From: Brevundimonas alba
Lineage (GTDB): Bacteria > Pseudomonadota > Alphaproteobacteria > Caulobacterales > Caulobacteraceae
Direction of reading: 5' to 3'
Length of the DNA stretch: 64,000 nt
Assembly (NCBI RefSeq): GCF_011927945.1
Contig: NZ_JAATJM010000001.1
Span: 1,435,501-1,499,500, forward strand
Shown: one piece after another, positions 29,505 through 37,480 of the stretch
How positions within the stretch are numbered: the stretch's first letter is position 1
How the letters are laid out: each line of letters opens with the position of its first letter
Position numbers and translations under genes: made by a program
The notes under the pieces: generated by a model
What the model was told of the DNA's origin: nothing
Databases searched by the model: none
What the model saw: the letters and a program-made list of their open reading frames with translations, nothing else

Positions 29505-30143
29505 TCAGGTCCCAGCTTGACCGGGGGTTTGTCTGGCCGCTTCCGCCCGCCGCGCCAAGACGTCGAGGACGTCCTGAAACACCATGTGACGGGCGCGCAG
29601 CAGCACCAGCAGATGATAGACCAAATCCGCGGCCTCCGAGGCGAGTTCCGCGTCGGGACCGGCGGCGCCGGCGAGGGCCGTTTCCACACCCTCCTCGCCG
29701 ACCTTCTGGGCGGCGCGTTTGGGCCCCTCAGCCAGCAGGCGCGCGGTCCAGCTTTGGGACGGATCCGCGGCGGCGCGGGCGGCGATGGTCTGCTCCAGCC
29801 GGGCGATGCGGCCGAGGCCAGGGGCGTCGTCCTCGCCGAAGCAGCTGACGCGGTTCAGGTGGCAGGCGTTTCCGACCGGGCGGACCTTGAGGACCAAGGC
29901 GTCGGCGTCACAGTCGGGGGTGATCGAGACCACGTGCAGGCGGTCGCCGGAGGTCTCGCCCTTGCGCCAGCGGCCGCCGCGGGAGCGGGAGAAGAAGGTC
30001 GCCTCGCCCGATGCGATGGTCTCGTCGAGGGCGGCGCGATCCATATAGGCGAGGGTCAGGACCTGCAGAGTTGCGGCGTCCTGGACGACGACGGGTATCA
30101 GGCCGTCGCCCTTGGCGAAGTCGAGTGTGGCAGGGTCGATCAT
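29505..30143 (-). CDS. hisIE: Bifunctional phosphoribosyl-AMP cyclohydrolase / phosphoribosyl-ATP diphosphatase
   Basis: A 212-residue fusion. Residues ~1-110 are the HisI cyclohydrolase ([25 protein letters not shown] with metal-binding Asp/Cys, [11 protein letters not shown] zinc site). Residues ~120-205 are the HisE pyrophosphohydrolase ([30 protein letters not shown]). It performs steps 2 and 3 of histidine synthesis. The fused form is usual in enterobacteria and Bacteroidetes, whereas most alphaproteobacteria keep hisI and hisE apart. The ATG overlaps the hisF stop by 4 bases. Confidence 0.95.
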   Translation of the reverse strand: MIDPATLDFAKGDGLIPVVVQDAATLQVLTLAYMDRAALDETIASGEATFFSRSRGGRWRKGETSGDRLHVVSITPDCDADALVLKVRPVGNACHLNRVSCFGEDDAPGLGRIARLEQTIAARAAADPSQSWTARLLAEGPKRAAQKVGEEGVETALAGAAGPDAELASEAADLVYHLLVLLRARHMVFQDVLDVLARRAEAARQTPGQAGT

Positions 30144-30907
30144 GGTCTGACCTCAACGCCCGAGCCGGCGAGATACGCCTTGAGCTCGGGTATTCTGAGC
30201 GCGCCCGTGTGGAAGACGCTGGCGGCGAGGGCGCCGGAGACGTTGGCGCTGGTGAAGACGTCGAGGAAGTGGGAGGCCGCGCCGGCGCCGCCCGAGGCCA
30301 CCAGCGGAATGGTCAGGCGGGCGCGGGCGGCGGCGAGCTGGCCGAGGTCGTAGCCGCGGCGGACGCCGTCCTCGTCCATGCAGTTGAGGACGATCTCGCC
30401 GGCGCCGAGCGTCTGGGCCTCGATGATCCAGTCGAGGGTGCGGCGACCGGCGCCGCGGCTGGCGGTGGTATCGCCGGTGTACTGGTGGACCAGCCAGTCG
30501 TCGCCCGACCGTTTCGAGTCCACGCCGACGACGACGCATTGCGAGCCGAAGCGCGCGGCGAGGTCGGAGATCAGGTCAGGACGTTCGAGGGCTGGCGAGT
30601 TGATCGAGACCTTGTCCGCGCCGTGGTCGAGGCAGCGGCCGGCCTGTTCGACCGAACGGATGCCGCCGGCGACGCTGAAGGGAATATCGAGCAGGCGCGC
30701 GATGTGGCGCACCCAGCCGTAGTCGAGCGTCCGGCCCTCCGGGCTGGCGGTGATGTCATAGAAGACCAGTTCGTCGGCGCCCTCGTCACGGTAGCGGGCG
30801 GCGAGGTCGGCGGCGTCGCCCATGTCGACGTGGCCCTCGAAGCGCACGCCCTTGACCACGCGGCCGTCCCTGACGTCGAGGCAGGGGATGATCCTCCGGG
30901 CCGTCAT
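30140..30907 (-). CDS. hisF: Imidazole glycerol phosphate synthase, cyclase subunit HisF
   Basis: A 255-residue TIM barrel. The N-terminal [10 protein letters not shown] has catalytic Asp11, GVDSKR is the second catalytic Asp region, and the NCMDEDG and ASGGAG phosphate loops follow. It uses ammonia delivered from HisH to form imidazole glycerol phosphate and AICAR. Its ATG overlaps the hisA stop by 4 bases and its stop overlaps hisIE. Confidence 0.96.
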   Translation of the reverse strand: MTARRIIPCLDVRDGRVVKGVRFEGHVDMGDAADLAARYRDEGADELVFYDITASPEGRTLDYGWVRHIARLLDIPFSVAGGIRSVEQAGRCLDHGADKVSINSPALERPDLISDLAARFGSQCVVVGVDSKRSGDDWLVHQYTGDTTASRGAGRRTLDWIIEAQTLGAGEIVLNCMDEDGVRRGYDLGQLAAARARLTIPLVASGGAGAASHFLDVFTSANVSGALAASVFHTGALRIPELKAYLAGSGVEVRP

Positions 30908-31638
30908 TGGCGAGCGGTCTCCAGCGCCTGTTCCAGCGTGAAGCGGCCTTCGTAGAGGGCGCGGCCGACGATGGCTCCGGAGGCTCCGACGGAGCGGGCG
31001 CCGGTGAGGTCGGACAGGTCGGCGACGCCCCCCGAGGCCTGAAGCCAGAGGTCGGGGCGCCGCTGGTGGATTTCGGCCAGCAGATCGAGATTGGGACCGG
31101 TCAGGGCGCCGTCGCGCCCGACGTCGGTGACCAGCAGGTGTTTCGCCGAACCGGGGGGGTAGCGGTCGAGGGCGGCCCACAGGTCGATGTCGGCCGCCTC
31201 GGTCCAGCCCTTGAGCGCCGGGATGTAGCGATCGCCTTCGGCCTTCACGTCGATGGCGAGGGTGATGCAGTCCGTGCCGAAGCGCTCCAGCCAGCCGGTC
31301 ACCGCGTCAAGATCGGAGACCGCGAGGGAGCCGACGACCACCCGGCTGACGCCGGCGTCGAGCAGGCGCTGGACGTCGTCGGCGGAGCGCACGCCGCCGC
31401 CGGACTGGATGCGAATGTCGATGGCGGCGGCGAGCTCGCCGATCAGGGCGTGCTGCATGGCGCGGCCCGCCTCGGCTCCGTCGAGATCAACGATGTGGGC
31501 CCAGCTCGCGCCGGCGGCGCGGAAGGCGGCGAGCCGGGCGGCGGGGTCGTCGTCATAGCGGGTCACGGCGTCGAAGCGGCCGTGCATCAGGCGCACGCAG
31601 ACGCCGCCGCGCAGGTCGATGGCCGGATAGACGATCAT
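30904..31638 (-). CDS. hisA: ProFAR isomerase HisA
   Basis: A 244-residue TIM-barrel isomerase of step 4 of histidine synthesis. Motifs: [17 protein letters not shown] with the catalytic Asp, [22 protein letters not shown] with the second Asp, and [10 protein letters not shown]. It overlaps hisH upstream and hisF downstream by 4 bases each. Confidence 0.96.
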   Translation of the reverse strand: MIVYPAIDLRGGVCVRLMHGRFDAVTRYDDDPAARLAAFRAAGASWAHIVDLDGAEAGRAMQHALIGELAAAIDIRIQSGGGVRSADDVQRLLDAGVSRVVVGSLAVSDLDAVTGWLERFGTDCITLAIDVKAEGDRYIPALKGWTEAADIDLWAALDRYPPGSAKHLLVTDVGRDGALTGPNLDLLAEIHQRRPDLWLQASGGVADLSDLTGARSVGASGAIVGRALYEGRFTLEQALETARQ

Positions 31639-32237
31639 GCGCTCAGGTCCAAAAAGTTGCGGAGGATGCGGGCGCCAGTGGCGGCGGACCGCTCGGGGTG
31701 AAACTGGCAGCCCCAGCGGTTTCCGTTTCGGACCACCGCCGGGACGGAGCCGCCGTAGTCGGCGCAGGCGAGGGTCGCGTCGCCGTCGGGGCAGGCGTAG
31801 CTGTGCACGAAATAGGCCCAGTCGCCGTCCTTGACGCCCTCCAGCAACGGGTCGGTTCGGGTGACGGTCAGGGCGGACCAGCCCATGTGCGGCACGGGGC
31901 GGTCGGCGCCGGGGTCCATCTTGCGGACGGTGCCGGGAATGAGGCCTAGCAGCGGGGCGCCGCCGCCCTCTTCGCTGGTCTCGAACAGCAGCTGCTGGCC
32001 GAGGCAAACGCCGAGCAGGGGCCGTCCGTAGGTGCGGATGGGCTCGATCAGTTCGAGCTCGGACAGGCGCGCCATGGCGTAGCCGGCGGCGCCGACGCCC
32101 GGGAGGATCAGGCGTTCGGCGTCCGCGATCTCGACGGGATCGGCGGTCAGGCGAACGGTGGCTCCGAGCCGTTCCAGCGCGAACTGGACCGAGGCCACAT
32201 TGCCCGCGCCGTAGGAGACGACGGTGACCGTGCTCAC
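31635..32237 (-). CDS. hisH: Imidazole glycerol phosphate synthase, glutaminase subunit HisH
   Basis: A 200-residue class I glutamine amidotransferase. The catalytic Cys78 is in LLGVCLGQQLLFE and the His-x-Glu pair is in CQFHPERS. It supplies ammonia to HisF. It begins with GTG, overlapping the stop of the upstream hisC-hisB fusion gene (GTGA). Confidence 0.95.
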   Translation of the reverse strand: MSTVTVVSYGAGNVASVQFALERLGATVRLTADPVEIADAERLILPGVGAAGYAMARLSELELIEPIRTYGRPLLGVCLGQQLLFETSEEGGGAPLLGLIPGTVRKMDPGADRPVPHMGWSALTVTRTDPLLEGVKDGDWAYFVHSYACPDGDATLACADYGGSVPAVVRNGNRWGCQFHPERSAATGARILRNFLDLSA

Positions 32238-33664
32238 AGAACCCCCTTGGTCGAGGGCACCGCTTCGCCCTCAATGCGGATGGCCTGCCGGAGGGCGCGG
32301 CCGAACGCCTTGTAGACGGCCTCGGTCTTGTGGTGGTCGTCGTCGCCGGTGACGGAGACGTGGATGGCCGCGCCCAGGTGTTCGGCGAGCGAGCGGAAGA
32401 CGTGGGCGGTCAGGTCGGTGCGGTAGTCGCCGATGAAAGGCGTGCTGAACTCGCCATCGAACACGGGGAAGGGACGGCCAGACAGGTCGATGGACACGGA
32501 TGCATTTGCCTCGTCCATCGGCAGGACGAAGCCGTAGCGGGCGATGCCGCGCCGTTCGCCGAGCGCCTGTTTCAGCGCCTGACCCAGGGCGATGGCCGAG
32601 TCCTCGATGGTGTGGTGCGGATCGGTGTGCAGGTCACCGTCGCATGACAGGCGCAGGGAGAAACCGCCGTGAGCCGCGATCTGCTCCAGCATGTGATCGA
32701 AGAAGCCGACGCCGGTCTGGATCGAGATGGGGCTGGCCGCGTCGAGGTCGACGGCGCAGACGATGCGGGTCTCTTTCGTGTCGCGGATGGACTGGCCGGT
32801 CCGGTGTGCGCGGGTGGCGGGCGCGAGGTCGAGGGCGGCGAGCAGGCGGTCGTTGATCTCGGGCCGGTCGGAGACGGGGAGGCGCAGGCGGTCGCCCGAG
32901 AGATCCGCCGCGACACCGAAGCGCGCGAGATCGTTGCGGATGGTCTGGGGATCGGAAGGCCGGGTCATGACGATGGGCCCGAATCCGGGCTCGACAGGCA
33001 TGGCTCGGGATAGAGCCCTGGTCATCCGCTCGCGTTCGGAGCGGACGAGGCCGATCCGTTGCCGGGTTTCCATCATCCGCGATGGGTCCAGCGCCTGAAG
33101 GGCCAGCCGGATGGAGACCTCCGGCAGCGCGTAGGGTTCGAGCACGGCGGACAACCGGGCAAGAGTTTCGGGCTGCGCCAGAGCGGCACCGACCCGGGCT
33201 CCCGCGAGACCGTACGCGAGGGAGAGGCTGCGCAGGACGACGAGGTTGGCGTGCTTGCTCAGGAGGGTGGCGGCGGAGGGGGCGTCGGTGAACTCGGCCA
33301 GTCCTTCGTCGATGACCAGCAGGGTGGGAGCGAGGCGTGCGGCCATCTCCGCCACAGCTTCGGGCGAGCCGAGGGCCCGCACGACCACAGGGCCCGGCTG
33401 GGCGTCCGGGCGGACGTAGAGGGCGTCGAGCGAGCGGTACGGTTCGGCGTTGGGCGCTTGGACGCCGAGACCGTCGCGGGCCGCGAGGCGGAAGACGAGC
33501 TCCAGCCCGTGGGTGAGGCCGCGAACGGGCAGAACGCTATCGACGGGGACCCCGTATACCTCGGCCAAGCGGGCGGCGAGCGCCTTGGGCTCGGTCGGGT
33601 AGCGGTCCAGACCTTCGCCGCCGGAGACGAGCGGCGCGAAGGGGGCCGGCAGGTTGGTGATCAT
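32234..33664 (-). CDS. hisB: Fusion of a degenerate HisC-like domain to imidazoleglycerol-phosphate dehydratase HisB
   Basis: A 476-residue protein. Residues ~282-476 are a full IGP dehydratase with both metal-binding motifs (FFDHMLEQIAAHGG, DPHHTIEDSAIALGQAL, DDDHHKTEAVYKAFGRAL) and the C-terminal VPSTKGVL. Residues ~1-278 align with histidinol-phosphate aminotransferase (RYPTEPKALAARLAEVYG, LLVIDEGLAEF, LRSLSLAYGLAGARVG). However, the PLP-binding Lys of the S-K-A-[FY]-G-L-A-G motif is Leu149, NPNNPTG is replaced by RALGSP, DEAY is DEGL, and the N-terminal NENP segment is missing. The aminotransferase half is therefore predicted inactive; HisB activity should be intact. No HisB-type histidinol phosphatase domain is present. 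HisC and the phosphatase must be encoded elsewhere. It overlaps hisD upstream and hisH downstream by 4 bases each. Confidence 0.93.
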   Translation of the reverse strand: MITNLPAPFAPLVSGGEGLDRYPTEPKALAARLAEVYGVPVDSVLPVRGLTHGLELVFRLAARDGLGVQAPNAEPYRSLDALYVRPDAQPGPVVVRALGSPEAVAEMAARLAPTLLVIDEGLAEFTDAPSAATLLSKHANLVVLRSLSLAYGLAGARVGAALAQPETLARLSAVLEPYALPEVSIRLALQALDPSRMMETRQRIGLVRSERERMTRALSRAMPVEPGFGPIVMTRPSDPQTIRNDLARFGVAADLSGDRLRLPVSDRPEINDRLLAALDLAPATRAHRTGQSIRDTKETRIVCAVDLDAASPISIQTGVGFFDHMLEQIAAHGGFSLRLSCDGDLHTDPHHTIEDSAIALGQALKQALGERRGIARYGFVLPMDEANASVSIDLSGRPFPVFDGEFSTPFIGDYRTDLTAHVFRSLAEHLGAAIHVSVTGDDDHHKTEAVYKAFGRALRQAIRIEGEAVPSTKGVL

Positions 33665-34968
33665 GAGCCGCTCCTCAGATCGGCGGCGCGTGCGTGGGCC
33701 TCGAGACCTTCCAAACGAGCGAGGCGGGCGGCGACCGGGGCGAGGGCGCGGGCGCCGGCTTCGCTGACGGACTGGACCGACATCGAGGTCATGAAGCTGG
33801 CGGTGGTGATCCCGCCCAAGGTGCGGGCCGCGCCGTCGGTCGGAAGAACGTGGCTGGGACCGGCGGCGTAGTCCCCGAGCGTCTCGGCGGCGTATGGGCC
33901 GACGAAGATGGCGCCGGCGGCCGTGATCCGGTCGATCAGGTCGTCGGCGTCGACGGTCTGCAGGGCGAGGTGCTCGGGGCCATAGAGGTTGGCGACTTCG
34001 CAGGCCTCGGCGACGTCGCGGACGCGGATGGCGCGACCCTCGGCGAGCGAGGCGCGGGCTATGGCGGCGCGGGGGAGGGTTTCGAGCTGACGTTCGAGTT
34101 CGGCCAGGATGGCGGCGATGTTGGCGCGGCTCTCCGAGACGAGGATGACCTGGGCGTCGGCGTCATGTTCGGCTTGGCTGAGCAGGTCGGCGGCGGCGAT
34201 CTCCGGGTCGGCGTCCCGGTCGGCGATAACCAGCAGTTCCGACGGGCCGGCGGGCATGTCGGACGATGGGCCGCCGGGCAGGGCCGACGCCTGCTTCTTG
34301 GCCTCGGCCACCCATGCGTTGCCGGGTCCGAACAGCTTCCCGACGGGTTCGATCTCGCCGTCGTCGAGCGCGGCGCCGAAGGTCAGGGCGGCGATGGCCT
34401 GAGCTCCGCCGATCAGCCACAGGGCGTCGAGCCCGGCCTCGTCAGCAGCGACGATCATCGCGGGGTGGGGCTCGCCCGCCTTCGAAGGCGGAGTGAGGGC
34501 GAGACGCCGCCCGACCCCCGCGACCTGTGCGGGGATGGCCAGCATCATCAGGGAGGAGAACAGGGGCGCGGTGCCGCCGGGCACATAGAGGCCCGCCGAA
34601 CCGATCGGCCGCCAGACCTGCCGGGAGCGGACGCCGGGGGTGGTCTCGATCCACGGGCTGTCTTCCGGACGGGTCGCCTGATGGAAGATGCGGACGTTCT
34701 CGGCGGCGATGCGCAGGCTGTGGGTGGCCGAGGGCGGCAGGGCGGCGCGGGCTGCGGCGACGACGTCCGGCGTGATGGCGATGCGGCGGGGCGGGGCGCC
34801 GTCGAGGCGGACGCTCCAGTCGGTGACGGCGGCGCCGCCGCGCGCCTGCACGTCCTCGAAGATGGCGCGGACGCCGCCGGTGACCTGCGTTCCGGTCCGG
34901 CGCTGCGGACGGGCCAGGGCGTCGCGGCGGCCGGCGGCGTCGAGGGTGTTCCAGTCGATCTGGCGCAT
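33661..34968 (-). CDS. hisD: Histidinol dehydrogenase
   Basis: A 435-residue zinc enzyme that oxidises histidinol to histidine in two NAD steps. Motifs: GLYVPGGTAPLFSSLMML, GPGNAWVAEAKKQ, DMPAGPSELLVIAD and the catalytic-His region YGPEHLALQT. The ATG overlaps the hisG stop by one base (TGATG). The frame is open further upstream but that sequence is an out-of-frame image of hisG. Confidence 0.96.
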   Translation of the reverse strand: MRQIDWNTLDAAGRRDALARPQRRTGTQVTGGVRAIFEDVQARGGAAVTDWSVRLDGAPPRRIAITPDVVAAARAALPPSATHSLRIAAENVRIFHQATRPEDSPWIETTPGVRSRQVWRPIGSAGLYVPGGTAPLFSSLMMLAIPAQVAGVGRRLALTPPSKAGEPHPAMIVAADEAGLDALWLIGGAQAIAALTFGAALDDGEIEPVGKLFGPGNAWVAEAKKQASALPGGPSSDMPAGPSELLVIADRDADPEIAAADLLSQAEHDADAQVILVSESRANIAAILAELERQLETLPRAAIARASLAEGRAIRVRDVAEACEVANLYGPEHLALQTVDADDLIDRITAAGAIFVGPYAAETLGDYAAGPSHVLPTDGAARTLGGITTASFMTSMSVQSVSEAGARALAPVAARLARLEGLEAHARAADLRSGS

Positions 34969-35849
34969 CACATCATCTTCTCGATGGGGAGGACGAGAAT
35001 GGCCGAGGCGCCGGCGGCCTTGAGCTTCTCCAGGGTCTCCCAGAAGACCGCCTCCTGGCAGACGGCGTGGACGGCGACGGCGTCGTCCCGGCCGGACAGG
35101 GGCATGACGGTCGGCGAACCCGCGCCGGGCAGGATGGCGGTGATCTGGTCCAGCGCCGAGCGGGGGGCATTGAGCATGACGTATTTGGCCCCCTGCGAGG
35201 AAACGACGCCGGCCATCCGCTCGATGATGCTGTCGAGCAGGTGCTGCAGCCCCGGCTCGGGCGCGACGGGGGAGCGGATCAGAACGGCCTGGCTTTCCAG
35301 CACGGTCTCGCGCGGGCCGAGGCCGTTGGCTTCGAGCGTCGCGCCGGTCGAGACGAGGTCGCAGATGGCCGAAGCCAGCTTCAGGCGGGGAGCGACTTCG
35401 ACGGCGCCGCGCATGGTGACGATGTCGGCGCGGACGTTCCGCTCGTCGAGGAAGCGGCGCAGGATCTTCGGATAGGAGGTGGCGACGCGCAGGCCCTCCA
35501 GCGACGCCGGGCTGTCGTAGGCCAGGGTCGGCGGGACGGCGATCTTGAGCGTGCAACGGCCGAAGCCGAGCGGCATGATCACCTCGGCGGTCGGGCCGCC
35601 GTTGCGCGCCTCTTCCAGCACGTTCTCGCCGACGATTCCGAGATCGCAGACGCCGTCGGCGACGAAGGTCGGGATGTCGTCGTCGCGGACGCGCAGCAGG
35701 TCGATGGGGTAGTTCTCGACCCGATAGAGCAGGTCGTTGTTGCCCTTGACCACGCGCAGGCCCGCGTCGCGGACCAGATCGAGGCTGCGGTCGGCCAGAC
35801 GGCCGGATTTCTGGACGGCGATACGCAGCCGACCCTGAACGGTGCTCAT
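34968..35849 (-). CDS. hisG: ATP phosphoribosyltransferase, long form
   Basis: A 293-residue HisG of the long (HisG_L) class: an N-terminal two-domain catalytic part (RLRIAVQKSGRLADRS, the PRPP loop region DLVSTGATLEANGL) followed from about residue 225 by the ACT-like C-terminal domain for histidine feedback. The long form works without HisZ. Many alphaproteobacteria instead use short HisG plus HisZ. It is the first enzyme gene of the operon, 9 bases after yerC. Confidence 0.95.
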   Translation of the reverse strand: MSTVQGRLRIAVQKSGRLADRSLDLVRDAGLRVVKGNNDLLYRVENYPIDLLRVRDDDIPTFVADGVCDLGIVGENVLEEARNGGPTAEVIMPLGFGRCTLKIAVPPTLAYDSPASLEGLRVATSYPKILRRFLDERNVRADIVTMRGAVEVAPRLKLASAICDLVSTGATLEANGLGPRETVLESQAVLIRSPVAPEPGLQHLLDSIIERMAGVVSSQGAKYVMLNAPRSALDQITAILPGAGSPTVMPLSGRDDAVAVHAVCQEAVFWETLEKLKAAGASAILVLPIEKMM

Positions 35850-35858
35850 GATTTCAAC

Positions 35859-36170
35859 TCAGGCTTTGAGGCGGTCCAGCACCATGCGGTAGCCCTGGTG
35901 CGGCATTTCCTTGAGGAAGCGGGCGACACGCACGACCGTGGTCGGGCTGGCCTGCGCCTCGGCGGCGATCTCTCGATACGACTTGCCGCCGGCGTCGAGC
36001 AGGCGGGCGACTTCCCAGCGCTCGGCGAAGGCGCGGACCTCGGCCGGGGTGCAGAGATCGGCGAGGAAGGCGTCGACCTCCTCGCGCGTCTTCAGCGACA
36101 GCAGGGCGTCATACAGGGCGACGCGGCTGCGCGCCGTGGCGGCGGCGTTGCGGGGGAGGGTGTCGGTCAT
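35859..36170 (-). CDS. YerC/YecD-type TrpR-like regulator
   Basis: A 103-residue all-helical protein of the TrpR superfamily: DALLSLKTREEVDAFLADLCTPAEVRAFAERW followed by the helix-turn-helix GGKSYREIAAEAQASPTTVVRVARFL. The placement as first gene of the his operon matches other bacteria in which such a protein heads the histidine genes. It is a strong candidate for an autoregulating histidine repressor. The start is the ATG giving the family N-terminus; an upstream ATG would extend into the candidate operator. Confidence 0.88.
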   Translation of the reverse strand: MTDTLPRNAAATARSRVALYDALLSLKTREEVDAFLADLCTPAEVRAFAERWEVARLLDAGGKSYREIAAEAQASPTTVVRVARFLKEMPHQGYRMVLDRLKA

Positions 36171-36177
36171 GGTTGTT

Positions 36178-36197
36178 CCACTATGATGTAACAGTGG
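36178..36197. promoter_or_regulatory. Candidate operator of the TrpR-like regulator
   Basis: CCACT-N10-AGTGG, with several further symmetric bases inside, lies 8 bases before the yerC ATG in the gap to the divergent oxidoreductase gene. The position is suitable for autoregulation of the yerC-his operon. Motif only. Confidence 0.4.
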
Positions 36198-36264
36198 CAC
36201 GGTCAAGCGACTCGTGTCGGAGCCGGCTGTGGCGGAGCGCCGCGGTTCGATCTATCTGCGGATC

Positions 36265-37473
36265 ATGAGCAAGGTTCTGATCATCGGCGCGGGGCATGCG
36301 GGCGGAACGGCGGCGGCGCTGCTGCGGCAGTACGGCCATGAGGGGCCGATCGTGCTGGTGGGCGAGGAGGCTGCTCCGCCATACCAGCGGCCGCCGCTGT
36401 CGAAGGCGTGGCTGAAGGGCGAAGCCGATCTGGAAGCGCTGCTGCTGCGGCCGGAGGAATTCTACGCGGAACATGGCATCGAACTGCGGCTGGGTGTGAC
36501 GGCGACGGGGATCGACGCGGCGGCGAAGAAGGTGACCTTCGCGGACGGGACAGCGGAGGCGTACGACGCGCTGATCCTGGCGACGGGCTCGACGGCGCGG
36601 AAGCTGGCGATCCCGGGGGCGGAGCGGCCGAACCTGCTGGAACTGCGGACGCTGAAGGACGCGGAGAGGCTGAAGGCGGCCTTGGGGCCGGGGCGGCGGC
36701 TCGCTGTGGTCGGCGGCGGCTATGTCGGGCTGGAGGCGGCGGCCTCGGCGCGGGCGCTGGGAGCCGAGGCGGTGGTCATCGAGCGGATGGACCGGGTGCT
36801 GGCGCGGGTCGCGTCGCGGCCGCTGTCGGAGTTTTTCACCGGCTATCATCGGACGCACGGAGTGGAGGTGCTGACCTCGGCCGAGGTAACGGCCTTCGAG
36901 GACAGCGGCGTGCGGCTGGGCGACGGGCGGCTGATCGAGGCAGACGCCATCCTGGTCGGTGTGGGAGCGCTGGCGTGCGACCAGCTGGCCGGCTCGGCGG
37001 GACTGACTTGCGAGAATGGCGTGGTCGTGGATGAGGCGGCGCGGACCTCCGATCCGGCGATCTGGGCCATCGGCGACGTGACATATCGGCCCGTGCCCGT
37101 GCATGGCGGGCGGCGGCACCGGCTGGAGAGCGTGCCCAATGCGCTGGAGCAGGCGAAGCAGGCGGCGGCGGCGATCACCGGACGTCCTGCGCCGACGCCG
37201 GAAGTCCCTTGGTTCTGGTCGGATCAGTACGATGTGAAGCTGCAGATCGCAGGGCTGCCGGACGCGGCGGACCGGCAGGTGGTGCGGGGCGATGCGGTGA
37301 CGGCCTCGTTCGCGGTCTTTCATCTGACGGGCGACAGGATCGTCTGCGTCGAGGCGGTCAATGCGGCGGCGGAATTCATGGCCGGGCGGCAGATGATCGG
37401 GCGCGGCACGGCGGTGGACGCGGCGCGGCTGGCCGACCCGGAGGTGACGATGAAGGCCGTGGCGGCGGGCTGA
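36265..37473 (+). CDS. FAD-dependent ferredoxin reductase-type oxidoreductase
   Basis: A 402-residue pyridine-nucleotide disulphide-family flavoprotein of the rhodocoxin/putidaredoxin reductase class. It has an N-terminal FAD motif (VLIIGAGHAGGTAAALL), the ILATGSTAR segment, a central NAD(P)H motif (VVGGGYVGLEAAA), the second FAD motif DPAIWAIGDV and a C-terminal reductase domain (FWSDQYDVKLQIAG). It would reduce a [2Fe-2S] ferredoxin for a P450 or oxygenase; neither partner is nearby. It diverges from the yerC-his operon. ATG 36265 puts the FAD motif at residue 5. Confidence 0.88.
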   Translation: MSKVLIIGAGHAGGTAAALLRQYGHEGPIVLVGEEAAPPYQRPPLSKAWLKGEADLEALLLRPEEFYAEHGIELRLGVTATGIDAAAKKVTFADGTAEAYDALILATGSTARKLAIPGAERPNLLELRTLKDAERLKAALGPGRRLAVVGGGYVGLEAAASARALGAEAVVIERMDRVLARVASRPLSEFFTGYHRTHGVEVLTSAEVTAFEDSGVRLGDGRLIEADAILVGVGALACDQLAGSAGLTCENGVVVDEAARTSDPAIWAIGDVTYRPVPVHGGRRHRLESVPNALEQAKQAAAAITGRPAPTPEVPWFWSDQYDVKLQIAGLPDAADRQVVRGDAVTASFAVFHLTGDRIVCVEAVNAAAEFMAGRQMIGRGTAVDAARLADPEVTMKAVAAG

Positions 37474-37480
37474 GCCCGGT

